Source of the DNA: Ferrimonas balearica DSM 9799
GTDB lineage: Bacteria; Pseudomonadota; Gammaproteobacteria; Enterobacterales; Shewanellaceae
Length of the DNA stretch: 64,000 bases
Direction of reading: 5' to 3'
NCBI RefSeq assembly: GCF_000148645.1
Contig: NC_014541.1
Span: forward strand, 2,255,139-2,319,138
Both the position numbers and the translations under genes were made by a program. Shown one piece after another: positions 48,148 to 57,454 of the stretch. The notes under the pieces were generated by a model, which saw only the letters and a list, made by a program, of their open reading frames with translations, was not told where the DNA came from and did not search any database. Numbering within the stretch: position 1 is the first letter of the stretch; each line of letters opens with the position of its first letter.

Positions 48148-48996
48148 ATGAGCACATTGACTGAAATCAGCCGTCAGCGCAGTTTTGGTGGCTGGCACGC
48201 CCAGTACGCCTACGACTCCGAGGCCCTGAACAGCCGCACCCGGTTCGCCATCTTTCTGCCGCCCGGCGCCAGCCAGGCCAACCCGGTGCCGGTGTTGTAC
48301 TGGTTGTCGGGACTCACCTGTACCGACGAGAACTTTATGCAGAAGGCCGCCGCCCAGCGGGTGGCCGCCGAACTGGGCCTCGCCATCGTCGCACCGGACA
48401 CCAGCCCACGGGGCGAGGACGTCGCGGATAACCACGACTACGACCTGGGCCAGGGCGCCGGATTTTATCTGAACGCCACTGAGCCACCGTGGCAGGCGCA
48501 CTACCAGATGGAGCGCTTTGTTACCGAGGAGCTGCCCGCCCGGATTGAGGCCCACTTCCCGGTCACCGACCGACGGGCCATCGCCGGGCACTCCATGGGC
48601 GGGCACGGCGCGCTGGTGCTGTCGCTGCGTCATCCGGGGCGGTACCGCTCAGTGTCCGCGTTCAGCCCCATCACCCACCCGGTGGCGGTGCCCTGGGGGC
48701 AAAAGGCGTTCAGCGCGTATCTCGGTGCCGACCGCGACCGTTGGCAGCAGTACGATGCGGCCTGCCTGATGCGCAAGGCCACACCGGATCAACACTGTCC
48801 GACGCTGGTCAGCCAGGGGCTGGCCGATGAGTTCCTCAACAGTCAGTTACAGCCCTGGCACCTGACCGAAGCCGCCGGGCACAGTGGCTACCCGCTGACG
48901 CTGGAGCAACACCCGGACTACGATCACAGCTACTACTTTATTGCCAGCTTTATTGAACAGCACCTTCGCTTTCATCAGGAGGTGCTGAGCGCCTGA
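48148..48996 (+). CDS. fghA: S-formylglutathione hydrolase
   Basis: A 282-residue esterase D-type alpha/beta hydrolase. YWLSGLTCTDENFMQKA near residue 51 is the oxyanion region and GHSMGGHGAL near residue 148 holds the nucleophile Ser. Asp in the LADEF region and His in HPDYDHSYYF complete the triad. It hydrolyses S-formylglutathione to formate and glutathione. Ribosome site is weak (GGGAT), as the frmA terminator sits directly upstream. Formate could feed the hydrogenase/formate-linked metabolism. Confidence 0.94.
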   Translation: MSTLTEISRQRSFGGWHAQYAYDSEALNSRTRFAIFLPPGASQANPVPVLYWLSGLTCTDENFMQKAAAQRVAAELGLAIVAPDTSPRGEDVADNHDYDLGQGAGFYLNATEPPWQAHYQMERFVTEELPARIEAHFPVTDRRAIAGHSMGGHGALVLSLRHPGRYRSVSAFSPITHPVAVPWGQKAFSAYLGADRDRWQQYDAACLMRKATPDQHCPTLVSQGLADEFLNSQLQPWHLTEAAGHSGYPLTLEQHPDYDHSYYFIASFIEQHLRFHQEVLSA

Positions 48997-49027
48997 ACCG
49001 AGGCGCCATTAACCCGGAGGAGTCACC

Positions 49028-49294
49028 ATGGCCGTTGGATTCAGCCGTGATGGCGCGGTCAATGATCAGATCGACGCCACCATCGAGGACGCCATTGCCC
49101 AGGCCCGTGCCCAACAGGCACACGGCACCAGTGCGCCGTTCTGTATCGAGTGTGATGAGCCCATCCCAGCGGCCCGTCGGCGGGCGCTGCCGGGCGTACA
49201 GCGCTGCGTCGCCTGCCAGTCGCAGGCCGATAGCCAGCAGCGCCGACACAGCCTGTTTAACCGCCGTGGCAGCAAAGACAGTCAGCTGCGATAG
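49028..49294 (+). CDS. DksA/TraR-type C4 zinc-finger protein (YbiI-like)
   Basis: An 88-residue protein. The zinc finger is C-I-E-C-D-E-P-I-P-A-A-R-R-R-A-L-P-G near residue 39, followed by C-V-A-C. An N-terminal acidic coiled-coil-like region is short compared with DksA (151 residues), so it matches the small YbiI/TraR group. Such proteins bind in the RNA polymerase secondary channel or stay uncharacterised. GGAGGAG precedes the ATG. Confidence 0.87.
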   Translation: MAVGFSRDGAVNDQIDATIEDAIAQARAQQAHGTSAPFCIECDEPIPAARRRALPGVQRCVACQSQADSQQRRHSLFNRRGSKDSQLR

Positions 49295-49302
49295 GAGTCA
49301 CT

Positions 49303-49788
49303 ATGGCCAAGATTTCGCTGGTGCCGGTCAGCGCTGAGCTGGAACCGGTTTACCACCAACTGGCGCAAGCCTATGAAGGGGAGTTTTCCCGGCTGACCCG
49401 GCGCAAACCGCAGCCGGATGGCCGCTTCCTGCACGATACTCAGCTGGGCGGTTCGGTACAGGGCTACCTGCTGTACCAGGGCAATAATCCGGTGGGGCTG
49501 AGTGCGGTGGAACACCGCCAGGGGGAACATCGCCAGACGGAACACGAGATCCGGGAGTTCTATGTGGTGCCATCCTGCCGGGGGGCTCAGCTGGGCAAGC
49601 GGTTTGCCCATGCCCTGTTCGATCTGGCTGCGGGGGTCTGGATCAGTAAGCAGATCAGCGGCGCCGATGCTGCTGTGCAGTTCTGGCGCCATACCATTGA
49701 TGATTACAGCCACGGCGCCTTCGAAGAGGCGATGGTCACCGACCCCTATTGGGGGCCGGTAAACCAGTTTCGCTTCCGACGCCCTTAA
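49303..49788 (+). CDS. GNAT-family N-acetyltransferase
   Basis: A 161-residue acetyltransferase with [20 protein letters not shown] near residue 84 (the beta4 strand and acetyl-CoA loop) and a C-terminal aromatic stretch. The substrate is unknown. AGGAG precedes the ATG; it follows the zinc-finger gene by eight bases. Its stop TAA and the folD stop share TTAA on opposite strands. Confidence 0.83.
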   Translation: MAKISLVPVSAELEPVYHQLAQAYEGEFSRLTRRKPQPDGRFLHDTQLGGSVQGYLLYQGNNPVGLSAVEHRQGEHRQTEHEIREFYVVPSCRGAQLGKRFAHALFDLAAGVWISKQISGADAAVQFWRHTIDDYSHGAFEEAMVTDPYWGPVNQFRFRRP

Positions 49789-50675
49789 CGCTGCTGGCGC
49801 TGGTAAGCCTGCAGGGTGTTGCGCAGCAGGCAGGCGATGGTCATCGGGCCAACCCCACCGGGCACCGGCGTAATGGCCGAGGCGATCGGCGCCACTTCAT
49901 CGAATGCCACATCGCCCACCAGCTTGGCTTTGCCGTCGCGCTCCACCCGGTTGATGCCCACATCCAGCACCACCGCACCGGGCTTCACCCAATCCGCGCG
50001 CACCAGCTCCGGGCGACCCACGGCGACAATCAGTACATCCGCCTGGCGGCACAGCGCTTCGATGTTCTCACTGCGCGAGTGCACCATGGTGACGGTGCAG
50101 TGCTGCTGAAGTGCCAACAGGGCCGCAGGTTTGCCAACGATGTTGGAGCGCCCCACCACCACCACGTGTTTGCCCGCCAGGGCATCACCCAGGGTGCGAC
50201 GCAGCATGATCAGGCAGCCCAGCGGCGTGCAGGGCACCAACGCATCCGGCGCGCCCACCAGCAGGCGGCCGAGGTTTTCCGGATGAAATCCGTCCACATC
50301 CTTTTCCGGCGCAATAGCCTGCAACACTTTCTGTTCATCGATGTGCTTAGGCAGCGGCAGCTGCACCAGAATGCCATGCACATCGGGGTCATCGTTCAGG
50401 TCAACCAGCAAACCAAGCAGATCGGACTCCATGGTCTCTACCGGCAGGCGGTACTCGCGGCTGACGATGCCAGCCTGCTGGCACTTCAGCAGTTTGTTGC
50501 GCACGTACACCTGGCTGGCCGGGTCTTCGCCCACCAGCACCACCGCCAACCCCGGGATGGGTTGTCCGGCGGCCACCAGTTCACGAACCTGCTGGCCAAT
50601 CTCTTCAACCACCTCATTGGCGATCGCCTTGCCATCGATCAACGTGGCGTCAGTCACACTCGGATTTGCTGTCAT
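49785..50675 (-). CDS. folD: Bifunctional methylenetetrahydrofolate dehydrogenase/cyclohydrolase FolD
   Basis: A 296-residue protein. [14 protein letters not shown] near residue 52 holds the Tyr-x3-Lys catalytic residues; [10 protein letters not shown] and [14 protein letters not shown] follow; [19 protein letters not shown] is the NADP loop; and [18 protein letters not shown] ends the protein. It interconverts methylene- and formyl-tetrahydrofolate. The convergent end overlaps the GNAT gene. Confidence 0.95.
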   Translation of the reverse strand: MTANPSVTDATLIDGKAIANEVVEEIGQQVRELVAAGQPIPGLAVVLVGEDPASQVYVRNKLLKCQQAGIVSREYRLPVETMESDLLGLLVDLNDDPDVHGILVQLPLPKHIDEQKVLQAIAPEKDVDGFHPENLGRLLVGAPDALVPCTPLGCLIMLRRTLGDALAGKHVVVVGRSNIVGKPAALLALQQHCTVTMVHSRSENIEALCRQADVLIVAVGRPELVRADWVKPGAVVLDVGINRVERDGKAKLVGDVAFDEVAPIASAITPVPGGVGPMTIACLLRNTLQAYQRQQR

Positions 50676-50815
50676 TGTTGTTCTCGTAGGGCAAACAAGC
50701 GGGCCAGCTTACTGGAGTTGCAGCGTCGCTGCATCGACGCCTGTCACACCCTGATAAAAGCTGGGATCCCCATCGCCCGGGCAGTGCCCGGCAACGCCAC
50801 AAAATCTGGCTGAAA

Positions 50816-50836
50816 TATGACGTCGCTAACGTCATA
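50816..50836. promoter_or_regulatory. Inverted repeat between folD and the ABC exporter genes
   Basis: TATGACGT-CGCTA-ACGTCATA is a perfect 8-bp dyad with a 5-base spacer. It lies about 140 bases before folD and 105 bases before mdlA, so it could serve either divergent promoter. The TGACGT half-site does not match PurR, MetJ or another regulator box I know. Confidence 0.5.
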
Positions 50837-50940
50837 ATGAAAGGCTGCCCTTCGGGGCGGTTCATCTTGTTGTCAAAGGGGTTTGCTGTCCCGGTCCCTT
50901 CCTTGCGGACGCAGCCCCTGCCACCCCACCAGGAAGCGTG

Positions 50941-52683
50941 ATGTCCCTGTTTGTGCACCTGGGCTGGTTTTTTCGCGAACACGCCCGAACCTACGCATTG
51001 GCCGTATTGATGCTGCTCGTTGTGGCACTGCTCAATATGTCGGTGCCCTACTTGATTGGACAGACCGTCGACGGCCTGTTAGCCGTGCCCAAAGGCGGCG
51101 ACTGGGATGGTGGCTACCTGCCCCATCTGTGCGCCATCGCCGTGGCCCTCTACCTGCTCCGCTTTGGCTGGCGGGTGGTGTTGTTTGGTACCTCTTACCA
51201 ACTGGGTACGGTGCTGCGTCACCGCTTTTACCAGCGCCTGACACGACAGGGCCAGGCCTTCTACAGCAGCCACAACACCGGCGACCTGATGGCCCGCGCC
51301 ACCAACGACATCGATGCGGTGGAGATGGCGGCAGGGGAAGGGATCCTGTCCGGCTTTGACGGCATCCTCACCTTCCTACTGGTGCTGGCGATGATGTTCG
51401 TAGTGATCGACTGGCGTCTGGCGCTGGTGGCTCTGGTGCCCTTCCCCTTTATGGGCCTGGCGTTCTACCACATTTCAAAGCGTCTGCACCTGCACTTCCG
51501 TGACTCACTGGAGAAGTTCTCAACCCTGAACGACGCCACTCAGCAGGCCATTGTCGGGGTGCGGCTGGTCAAAGCGATGGGGCGGGAAACTGTGGAGAGC
51601 GACCGCTTTGGCGCCATTGCCGATGACGCCGCCCGCAGCAACTACGAGGTGGCCCGCACCGAAGCGCTGTATGACCCGGTGATCTTTGTCTGCCTGACCC
51701 TCGCCACTGGCCTGACCCTGGGCTTTGGCGCCTGGCTGATCCACCACAACGAGTTGACGGTGGGCCAACTGACCAGCTTTTCACTCTATCTGGGCCAGCT
51801 GATCTGGCCGATGTTCGCCTTTGGCTGGCTGCTCAATATTGTCGAACGGGGCAGCGCCGCGCATGGTCGCATCAACTCGATGCTGAAGGTCGCCGACAGC
51901 GTGGAAGATCGCGGTAAAGCGGACGTCGACGACACCACTCTGGTGGTCAATCAGCTCAGCTTCGCCTATCAGTCCGGTGAGCCGGAAGCGCTGAATTCCC
52001 TGAGCCTGACCCTGAAACCGGGCCAAACCCTGGGCATCGCCGGCCCCACCGGTTCCGGCAAAACCACCCTGGTGCAACTGCTGATGCGCTACTGGGAGAC
52101 CGAACCGGGCCAAATCACCCTCGGCGGCCACGCACTGGACCACTACCGCCTGAACGCCTTGCGCAGCAGCTACGCCTACGTGCCCCAGGACAGCTTCCTG
52201 TTCAGCGCATCAATCCGCGACAACATCGCGCTGGCGTGGCCGGACGCGCCGGATGAAGCGATTGCGGAAGCGGCCCGACTGGCGGCCATCCACGAAGACA
52301 TCCTGCGCTTCCCCGAGGGCTATCAAACGCTGGTAGGCGAACGGGGCGTGACCCTGTCCGGGGGCCAGCGCCAACGCATCGCCATCGCCCGCGCCCTGCT
52401 CTCCAGAGCACCGATTCTGGTGTTGGACGACGCGCTGTCAGCGGTGGATGTCGGTACTGAGCAAACCATCCTGAATCACCTGAAAACCCACCGGCCCGAG
52501 CAAAGCCGTATCATCATCAGCCACCGTCTCGCCTCACTGGCGGACGCCGATGAGATCCTGGTGCTGAGTCACGGCGAATGTGCCGAACGGGGTCGTCACG
52601 CCACCCTGAGCCGCCAGGACGGCTGGTATGGCCGGATGTGGACCTATCAACAAATGGAGGCGCAGATCCATGAGCAGCAGTAA
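50941..52683 (+). CDS. mdlA: ABC transporter, fused permease/ATP-binding protein (MdlA-like)
   Basis: A 580-residue type I ABC half-transporter. Six helices fill residues 1-310; the ATPase domain carries Walker A GPTGSGKTTLV near residue 367, signature LSGGQRQRIA near 471 and Walker B ILVLDDALSAVD near 492. ATG 50941 is six bases after AGGA; a GTG just upstream is possible. It likely works as a heterodimer with the next gene. The substrate is not known (multidrug-like). Confidence 0.9.
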   Translation: MSLFVHLGWFFREHARTYALAVLMLLVVALLNMSVPYLIGQTVDGLLAVPKGGDWDGGYLPHLCAIAVALYLLRFGWRVVLFGTSYQLGTVLRHRFYQRLTRQGQAFYSSHNTGDLMARATNDIDAVEMAAGEGILSGFDGILTFLLVLAMMFVVIDWRLALVALVPFPFMGLAFYHISKRLHLHFRDSLEKFSTLNDATQQAIVGVRLVKAMGRETVESDRFGAIADDAARSNYEVARTEALYDPVIFVCLTLATGLTLGFGAWLIHHNELTVGQLTSFSLYLGQLIWPMFAFGWLLNIVERGSAAHGRINSMLKVADSVEDRGKADVDDTTLVVNQLSFAYQSGEPEALNSLSLTLKPGQTLGIAGPTGSGKTTLVQLLMRYWETEPGQITLGGHALDHYRLNALRSSYAYVPQDSFLFSASIRDNIALAWPDAPDEAIAEAARLAAIHEDILRFPEGYQTLVGERGVTLSGGQRQRIAIARALLSRAPILVLDDALSAVDVGTEQTILNHLKTHRPEQSRIIISHRLASLADADEILVLSHGECAERGRHATLSRQDGWYGRMWTYQQMEAQIHEQQ

Positions 52684-54457
52684 GGCCCGTGGCGGCACCT
52701 TCGCCCTGTTGACCCGCTACATCTACCAGGACAAACCGCTGCTGGCGAAAGCACTGACCCTGCTGGTGCTGGCCACCGCATTCGATGTTGCCGGCCCCAT
52801 CCTGGCCAAGATCTTTATCGATGACCACCTGCTCAAAGGGGACTTCGCCCCGGCGGCCCTGGGTGGGCTGCTGGCGTTATACGCCATCACCCAGTTGGGC
52901 AGCGCCTGGCTGCGTTACCAGCAAACCCTGCGCTTCTCCGAGATGGCCCTGAGTGCGGTACTGGATATCCGGCGCCGGGTGTTCAGCCACGTGGTGCGCC
53001 TGCCGATGAGCTACTTCGACCACGCCCGCACCGGCCAGCTGGTCAGCCGCATCACCAATGACACCGAGTCGATCAAAGACCTGTACGTTCAGTTCCTCTC
53101 CAATGTGCTGGGCAACGCCATCCTGCTGATCGGCATGCTGATCGCCATGGCGATGCTCAATATCCAGCTGATGATCATCGCCCTGGGGTTGGTACCCACG
53201 GTGCTGTTGATCATCTACCTGTACCAGCGTTTCTCCGGCCCGGCCGTGGCCCACTCACGGGCGCTGCGCTCCGACATCAACGCCAACATCAGCGAGTCGA
53301 TCGCCGGTATGGCGGTGATCCAGGCCACCGCGGGTCAGGAGCGTTACCTCGGCCACTTTGACCGGGTAAATCAGGACTACTACGGCGCCCGCATGAAAAC
53401 CGTGCGCATCGGTGCCGCGCTGCTGCGCCCTGCCATCGATATGCTGGCGGTGTTGGTTCTGGTGGGGATCATCGCCCTGTTCGGCCTGCAGGTGGTGGAA
53501 GGTGTGGCGGAAGTGGGGGTGCTGTACGCCTTCCTCAGCTACATGGGGCGCTTTACCGAACCGCTGGCGGAGATCACCCAACGCTTTAACCTGTATCAAC
53601 AGGCGATGGTGGCCGGTGACCGGGTCTCCACCCTGCTGGAGCAGGACGCGCAGCACTACCAGGCAGAGCAGGCTCAGGTGGCCCACGGCGCCATCGCCCT
53701 GAACAACCTGCGCTTTGGTTACAGCGCCGACAAGCCGGTTCTGAAGGGATTGGATCTGGCCATTCCGGCCGGAGGCTTCTATGCCGTGGTGGGCCACACC
53801 GGCAGTGGCAAGAGTACCCTGCTGTCGTTGCTGCTGAACTTCTATCCCAGCGGTGCGGGTCAGATCCAGTTGGATGGCCGCGACCTGGCGGACTACGGCC
53901 ACGACGGCCTGCGTTCCGGCGTCGGATTGATTCCGCAGGAGCCCTTCGTGCTGGCCGCCAGTCTGTACGACAACATCGATATGGGCCGCAATCTCGGCCA
54001 GCAGGCGGTGGAACAGGCCGCCAGGCGGGCCCACCTGCACCACGTCATCATGGCCATGCCCGAAGGCTACCAAACCCAGTTGGGCGAAGGGGGGCTGCGA
54101 CTGTCCACCGGCCAGCGCCAGCAGTTGATCATCGCCCGGGCCCTCGCCGCATCACCAAAGATCCTGCTGCTGGATGAAGCCACCGCCAACGTGGACAGCG
54201 AAACGGAACAGGTGGTGCAAGCCGCCCTGAATGACCTGCGTGGTGAAGTGACGCTGATCGTGGTGGCCCACCGCCTCTCCACCATCCGCCACGCCGATCA
54301 GATCGTGGTGTTGTCTCACGGTGAGATCATCGAACAGGGTGACCATGCTGCGCTGATGGCCGACGCCAACGGCCACTACCGCGCCATGTATCAGTTGCAG
54401 TTGCAGGCGTTGAAAGTGGCACAGGCTGAGCAGGAAGAGTTGGCCAGCGGCGCCTAA
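52670..54457 (+). CDS. mdlB: ABC transporter, fused permease/ATP-binding protein (MdlB-like)
   Basis: A 595-residue half-transporter. Walker A is GHTGSGKSTLL near residue 381 and Walker B ILLLDEATANVD near 500. The signature region reads LSTGQRQQLIIARAL instead of LSGGQ, and MdlA has Asp-Asp instead of the usual Asp-Glu after Walker B (LVLDDALS). This pairing of one degenerate and one consensus ATP site is typical of heterodimeric exporters. The ATG lies inside the mdlA end (14-base overlap), with GGAGG nine bases upstream. Confidence 0.9.
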   Translation: MSSSKARGGTFALLTRYIYQDKPLLAKALTLLVLATAFDVAGPILAKIFIDDHLLKGDFAPAALGGLLALYAITQLGSAWLRYQQTLRFSEMALSAVLDIRRRVFSHVVRLPMSYFDHARTGQLVSRITNDTESIKDLYVQFLSNVLGNAILLIGMLIAMAMLNIQLMIIALGLVPTVLLIIYLYQRFSGPAVAHSRALRSDINANISESIAGMAVIQATAGQERYLGHFDRVNQDYYGARMKTVRIGAALLRPAIDMLAVLVLVGIIALFGLQVVEGVAEVGVLYAFLSYMGRFTEPLAEITQRFNLYQQAMVAGDRVSTLLEQDAQHYQAEQAQVAHGAIALNNLRFGYSADKPVLKGLDLAIPAGGFYAVVGHTGSGKSTLLSLLLNFYPSGAGQIQLDGRDLADYGHDGLRSGVGLIPQEPFVLAASLYDNIDMGRNLGQQAVEQAARRAHLHHVIMAMPEGYQTQLGEGGLRLSTGQRQQLIIARALAASPKILLLDEATANVDSETEQVVQAALNDLRGEVTLIVVAHRLSTIRHADQIVVLSHGEIIEQGDHAALMADANGHYRAMYQLQLQALKVAQAEQEELASGA

Positions 54458-55257
54458 TCCGGCAACGCCAGATAGGCCGCTTTTACTGCCTCCGCCCCAT
54501 ACTCACGCTCCAGTGCCCGGATGGCGAAGTGCCCCTTCGCCATCCGCTGGTAGTGGTCGATAAACAGGGTATTGATGGTGGCACCGCCCACCGCCCCGAT
54601 GGCCGGAATGGCCTGGGCCGCCACCTTCTGCGACACCTGAACCGAAAAGCGCTGGGCCACGCTGGTGATCAGTTTCACCAGCACCGGCGCCCCCTCCTGA
54701 GTCAGGCCCCGGCTGGCCAGGTGCTCTGCGGCCTGACTGACCGACTGAGCCAATGCCGCGCGCACCGCAAAATAGCCCGAGTCCGCCCCATCGTCGGAGG
54801 CACCGGAACCGCCCAGCGCAAACACCGTCAGGCAGGCCAACTGGCTGTCCGGATGGTGCAGATCCTCCCCTTCACTGCGGGCGATGTCGGCGATGGCCCT
54901 GAGAATCAACGTGGTGGAGACCGGCAACTCTAAAGCCAGTGCACTTAAACCAAACACCCCGCCCACGCCGCCACTGGTCGCGACAGCCAGCTTATGTAAC
55001 CGGGGCGACGGCGGCTTACCCGTCCCCTCCCCCATGCTGGAGATCGCCGCCTTAAGCGCCTTTTTCAGCGCATATTGCGTCAGGTTATTCACCTTTTCCC
55101 GCCAGCCCGTTGGCAGACGCCGCAACCCCGCTTCGATGGGGCTGCCCAGCTTGTCACTGAAACGCGCCGCCAATCCGGGCGATTCCAGCAATTGATGCGC
55201 TTGCGCCAGTCGTTGCTGGTCGGCAGGACTTAGCCGGGTAAGGGTGTTGTCACTCAT
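54454..55257 (-). CDS. EcsC-family protein
   Basis: A 267-residue protein with a hydrophobic, Gly/Ala-rich central region (VATSGGVGGVFGLSALALELPVSTTLILRAIADIARSE) and IGAVGGATINTLFIDHYQ near the end, both typical of EcsC-family proteins. Their role is unclear; Bacillus EcsC is encoded with an ABC transporter. Here the gene lies tail-to-tail with mdlB, sharing CTAA at the stops. ATG 55257 has GGGG upstream. It overlaps the LysR stop by eight bases. Confidence 0.83.
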   Translation of the reverse strand: MSDNTLTRLSPADQQRLAQAHQLLESPGLAARFSDKLGSPIEAGLRRLPTGWREKVNNLTQYALKKALKAAISSMGEGTGKPPSPRLHKLAVATSGGVGGVFGLSALALELPVSTTLILRAIADIARSEGEDLHHPDSQLACLTVFALGGSGASDDGADSGYFAVRAALAQSVSQAAEHLASRGLTQEGAPVLVKLITSVAQRFSVQVSQKVAAQAIPAIGAVGGATINTLFIDHYQRMAKGHFAIRALEREYGAEAVKAAYLALPD

Positions 55258-56167
55258 CGCCATCCCCCTGGGCCAATCGGGCCTGGCAGCGCTCGGCCAA
55301 AAACTGCCGCAGGCTTTGGATCCGAGGACTCAGTTGACGGCGGTCGGCACAGATCAGATTGAGCGGCGCCAGCTCCCCTTGCCAGTCGGAGCACAGGCGC
55401 ACCAAGCGTCCTGCGGCGACATCCTCCGCCACATCGAGGTGGGATTTGTAGGCGATGCCGCGTCCGGCCAACGCCCAGCGATGCACCACCTCGCCATCGT
55501 CTGCGCTGCGGTTGCCCCTGACCTTGATGGTCAGCGCCTCGCCGTCGCGATGGAAGGTCCAGCGGTCATGACGATAATCGTCGAGGTGAAAGCTCAGGCA
55601 GTTGTGGTCGGCCAGTTCTGACGGATGACCGGGCTGGCCACAGCGTGCAATGTAGGAGGGGGCGGCCACCAGCAGGCGGCGGTTGCGGGGTGCCAGAGGC
55701 AGCGCCACCAGGTTGGAATCCTCGGGTTCGCCATAGCGCAGCGACAGATCGGAACCGGCCTGGTACAGGTCAAACAATCGGTCTGAGAACTGCAGTTGCA
55801 GGGTCAGTTGCGGGTGCGCATCCTGAAACTCGTCCAGCCACGGCAGCAGCGTGCGCCGCCCCAGATCCGAAGGCAGGGAGAGCCGCAACGGCCCGGCAAA
55901 CTGGCTCTGGTTTGAGCGTGCGGCTTCCGCCCCGCTTTTCAACAGCGCCAGGGCTTCGGCGCAGTGGCTGAGAAATCGCTCCCCCTCATCGGTCAGCTTT
56001 AACGAGCGGGTGGAGCGGACGAACAGGGCCACCCCCAGCTCATTCTCAATCCGCTTCAGTGCGGCGCTGGTGGCCGCGGGTGTCAGATCGAGCTGTCTGG
56101 CCGCGGCGGACAGGCTGCCAAGGCGGGCGGTCAGTACCAGGATGTCGAGATCTTGCAGTGCCTTCAT
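55250..56167 (-). CDS. LysR-family regulator (divergent to zinc-type ADH)
   Basis: A 305-residue LysR protein. Helix-turn-helix GSLSAAARQLDLTPAATSAALKRIE is at residues 18-42 and a sensor domain follows. ATG 56167 (MKALQDLDIL) is used; a TTG two codons upstream is unlikely. It is divergent to the oxidoreductase gene at 56266 and upstream of the EcsC gene, with which it may share a transcript. Confidence 0.88.
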   Translation of the reverse strand: MKALQDLDILVLTARLGSLSAAARQLDLTPAATSAALKRIENELGVALFVRSTRSLKLTDEGERFLSHCAEALALLKSGAEAARSNQSQFAGPLRLSLPSDLGRRTLLPWLDEFQDAHPQLTLQLQFSDRLFDLYQAGSDLSLRYGEPEDSNLVALPLAPRNRRLLVAAPSYIARCGQPGHPSELADHNCLSFHLDDYRHDRWTFHRDGEALTIKVRGNRSADDGEVVHRWALAGRGIAYKSHLDVAEDVAAGRLVRLCSDWQGELAPLNLICADRRQLSPRIQSLRQFLAERCQARLAQGDGDE

Positions 56168-56186
56168 TTTCAAATTCTGTTTGAAA
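56168..56186. promoter_or_regulatory. Inverted repeat immediately before the LysR start
   Basis: TTTCAAA-TTCTG-TTTGAAA is a perfect 7-bp dyad directly abutting the LysR start codon. Further TTTCAAAT and GTCAAATAA stretches lie at about 56203-56230. It fits an autoregulatory LysR site covering both divergent promoters. Confidence 0.5.
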
Positions 56187-56265
56187 CAGCTTGTGCCCGA
56201 CTGTAGTTTTTCAAATCCTCAGCGTCAAATAAGCTGTGTGCCATCATCGACAACGGAGATCGACC

Positions 56266-57291
56266 ATGAGCCAGACCATGAAAGCCGTGGGCTACCACCA
56301 CAGCCGCCCTATCGACCAGACTGACGCCCTGCTGGACCTGACCCTACCCCGCCCGACGCCCGGCGAACAGGACCTGCTGGTGCGGGTCGAGGCGGTCTCC
56401 GTGAATCCCGTCGACACCAAGATCCGCACCCGCGTTCAGCCTGCCGAGGGCCAGGCCCAGGTGCTGGGCTGGGACGCTGCGGGCGTGGTGGAAGCGGTGG
56501 GCAGTTCGGTCACCGGCTTCGCGGTGGGGGATCCGGTCTGGTACGCCGGTGACGTCTCCCGCCCCGGCAGCAACAGTGAGTTTCAGTGTGTTGATGCCCG
56601 CATCGCGTCCAAGCGCCCGACCAATATTGATGTGGCTGAAGCCGCTGCGCTGCCGCTGACCGGCCTGACCGCCTACGAGCTGCTGTTTGACCGCCTGGGC
56701 CTGAGCCCCGACGCTGACCACAGCAACGACAGCCTGCTGGTGATCGGTGCTGCCGGCGGAGTGGGCTCGATTCTGATCCAACTGGCTCGCCAGCTCACCA
56801 ATATCCGCATCATCGCCACCGCGTCCCGTCCGGACAGTCAGGCTTGGGTCGAACAGCAAGGCGCCCACCATGTGGTGAACCACCACCACGATATGGTGGC
56901 CCAGGTTGCCGGGCTGAAGTGCCCGCCGGTGCGCTACGTCGCCAGCCTGAACCAGACCGACAGCCACCTGACCGCCATTGCGGAACTGATGGCGCCCCAG
57001 GGCAAGCTGGCCCTGATCGATGACCCGGCCAGCTTTGACATCATGCCATTCAAGCGCAAAAGCATCTCAATCCACTGGGAGTTCATGTTCACCCGGGCAC
57101 TGTTCAAGACCGATGACATCGCCCGGCAACAGGCCATTCTCAGCCACATCGCTGAGATGGTGCAGGAAGGCCGCATCAAGACCACCGTGGCGGAACACTT
57201 TGGCACCATCAGCGCCGACAACCTGAAACGGGCTCATGCGCTGCTGGAATCCCAGCAATCCCGGGGCAAAATCGTATTGGCCGGGTTCTGA
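56266..57291 (+). CDS. Zinc-type alcohol dehydrogenase-like / quinone oxidoreductase family protein
   Basis: A 341-residue MDR-superfamily protein. VSVNPVDTKIRTRV and LGWDAAGVVEAVGSSVTGF form the catalytic-domain start, and VIGAAGGVGSILIQLARQL near residue 160 the NADPH loop. The zinc-binding Cys and structural zinc Cys cluster are missing, so it resembles the ZADH/YhdH-like reductases without metal rather than true ADHs. GGAGAT lies eight bases before ATG 56266. It is probably controlled by the divergent LysR protein. Confidence 0.88.
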   Translation: MSQTMKAVGYHHSRPIDQTDALLDLTLPRPTPGEQDLLVRVEAVSVNPVDTKIRTRVQPAEGQAQVLGWDAAGVVEAVGSSVTGFAVGDPVWYAGDVSRPGSNSEFQCVDARIASKRPTNIDVAEAAALPLTGLTAYELLFDRLGLSPDADHSNDSLLVIGAAGGVGSILIQLARQLTNIRIIATASRPDSQAWVEQQGAHHVVNHHHDMVAQVAGLKCPPVRYVASLNQTDSHLTAIAELMAPQGKLALIDDPASFDIMPFKRKSISIHWEFMFTRALFKTDDIARQQAILSHIAEMVQEGRIKTTVAEHFGTISADNLKRAHALLESQQSRGKIVLAGF

Positions 57292-57304
57292 GCCCAGCTC
57301 AATC

Positions 57305-57331
57305 AAAAGGCGCCAGAACGGCGCCTTTTTT
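57305..57331 (+). terminator. Intrinsic terminator of the zinc-type ADH gene
   Basis: AAAAGGCGCC, loop AGAAC, GGCGCCTTTT, then TT. Confidence 0.92.
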
Positions 57332-57353
57332 GTGTGTTTTTCCCACCCACAAA

Positions 57354-57430
57354 TGTGCAGCACTTCCTGCACACCGCCCCATTGTGCAGCAATTTGTGCA
57401 CATTGGCCCGATGTGCTATAAATTCTGCAC
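57354..57430 (+). promoter_or_regulatory. Cluster of TGTGCA boxes at the satD promoter
   Basis: TGTGCA or its complement occurs at 57354, 57368, 57383 and, as the palindrome TGTGCACA, at 57395-57402. Partial copies lie at 57412 (TGTGC) and 57425 (CTGCAC). The -10-like TATAAA (57417-57422) is 17 bases after TTGTGC (57394-57399), so the boxes overlap the promoter and start point. I infer binding of a dedicated regulator, most simply the downstream SatD protein itself, which has a helix-turn-helix-like end. Confidence 0.6.
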
Positions 57431-57454
57431 TATCTCAACCGTTTCAGGCTGACC

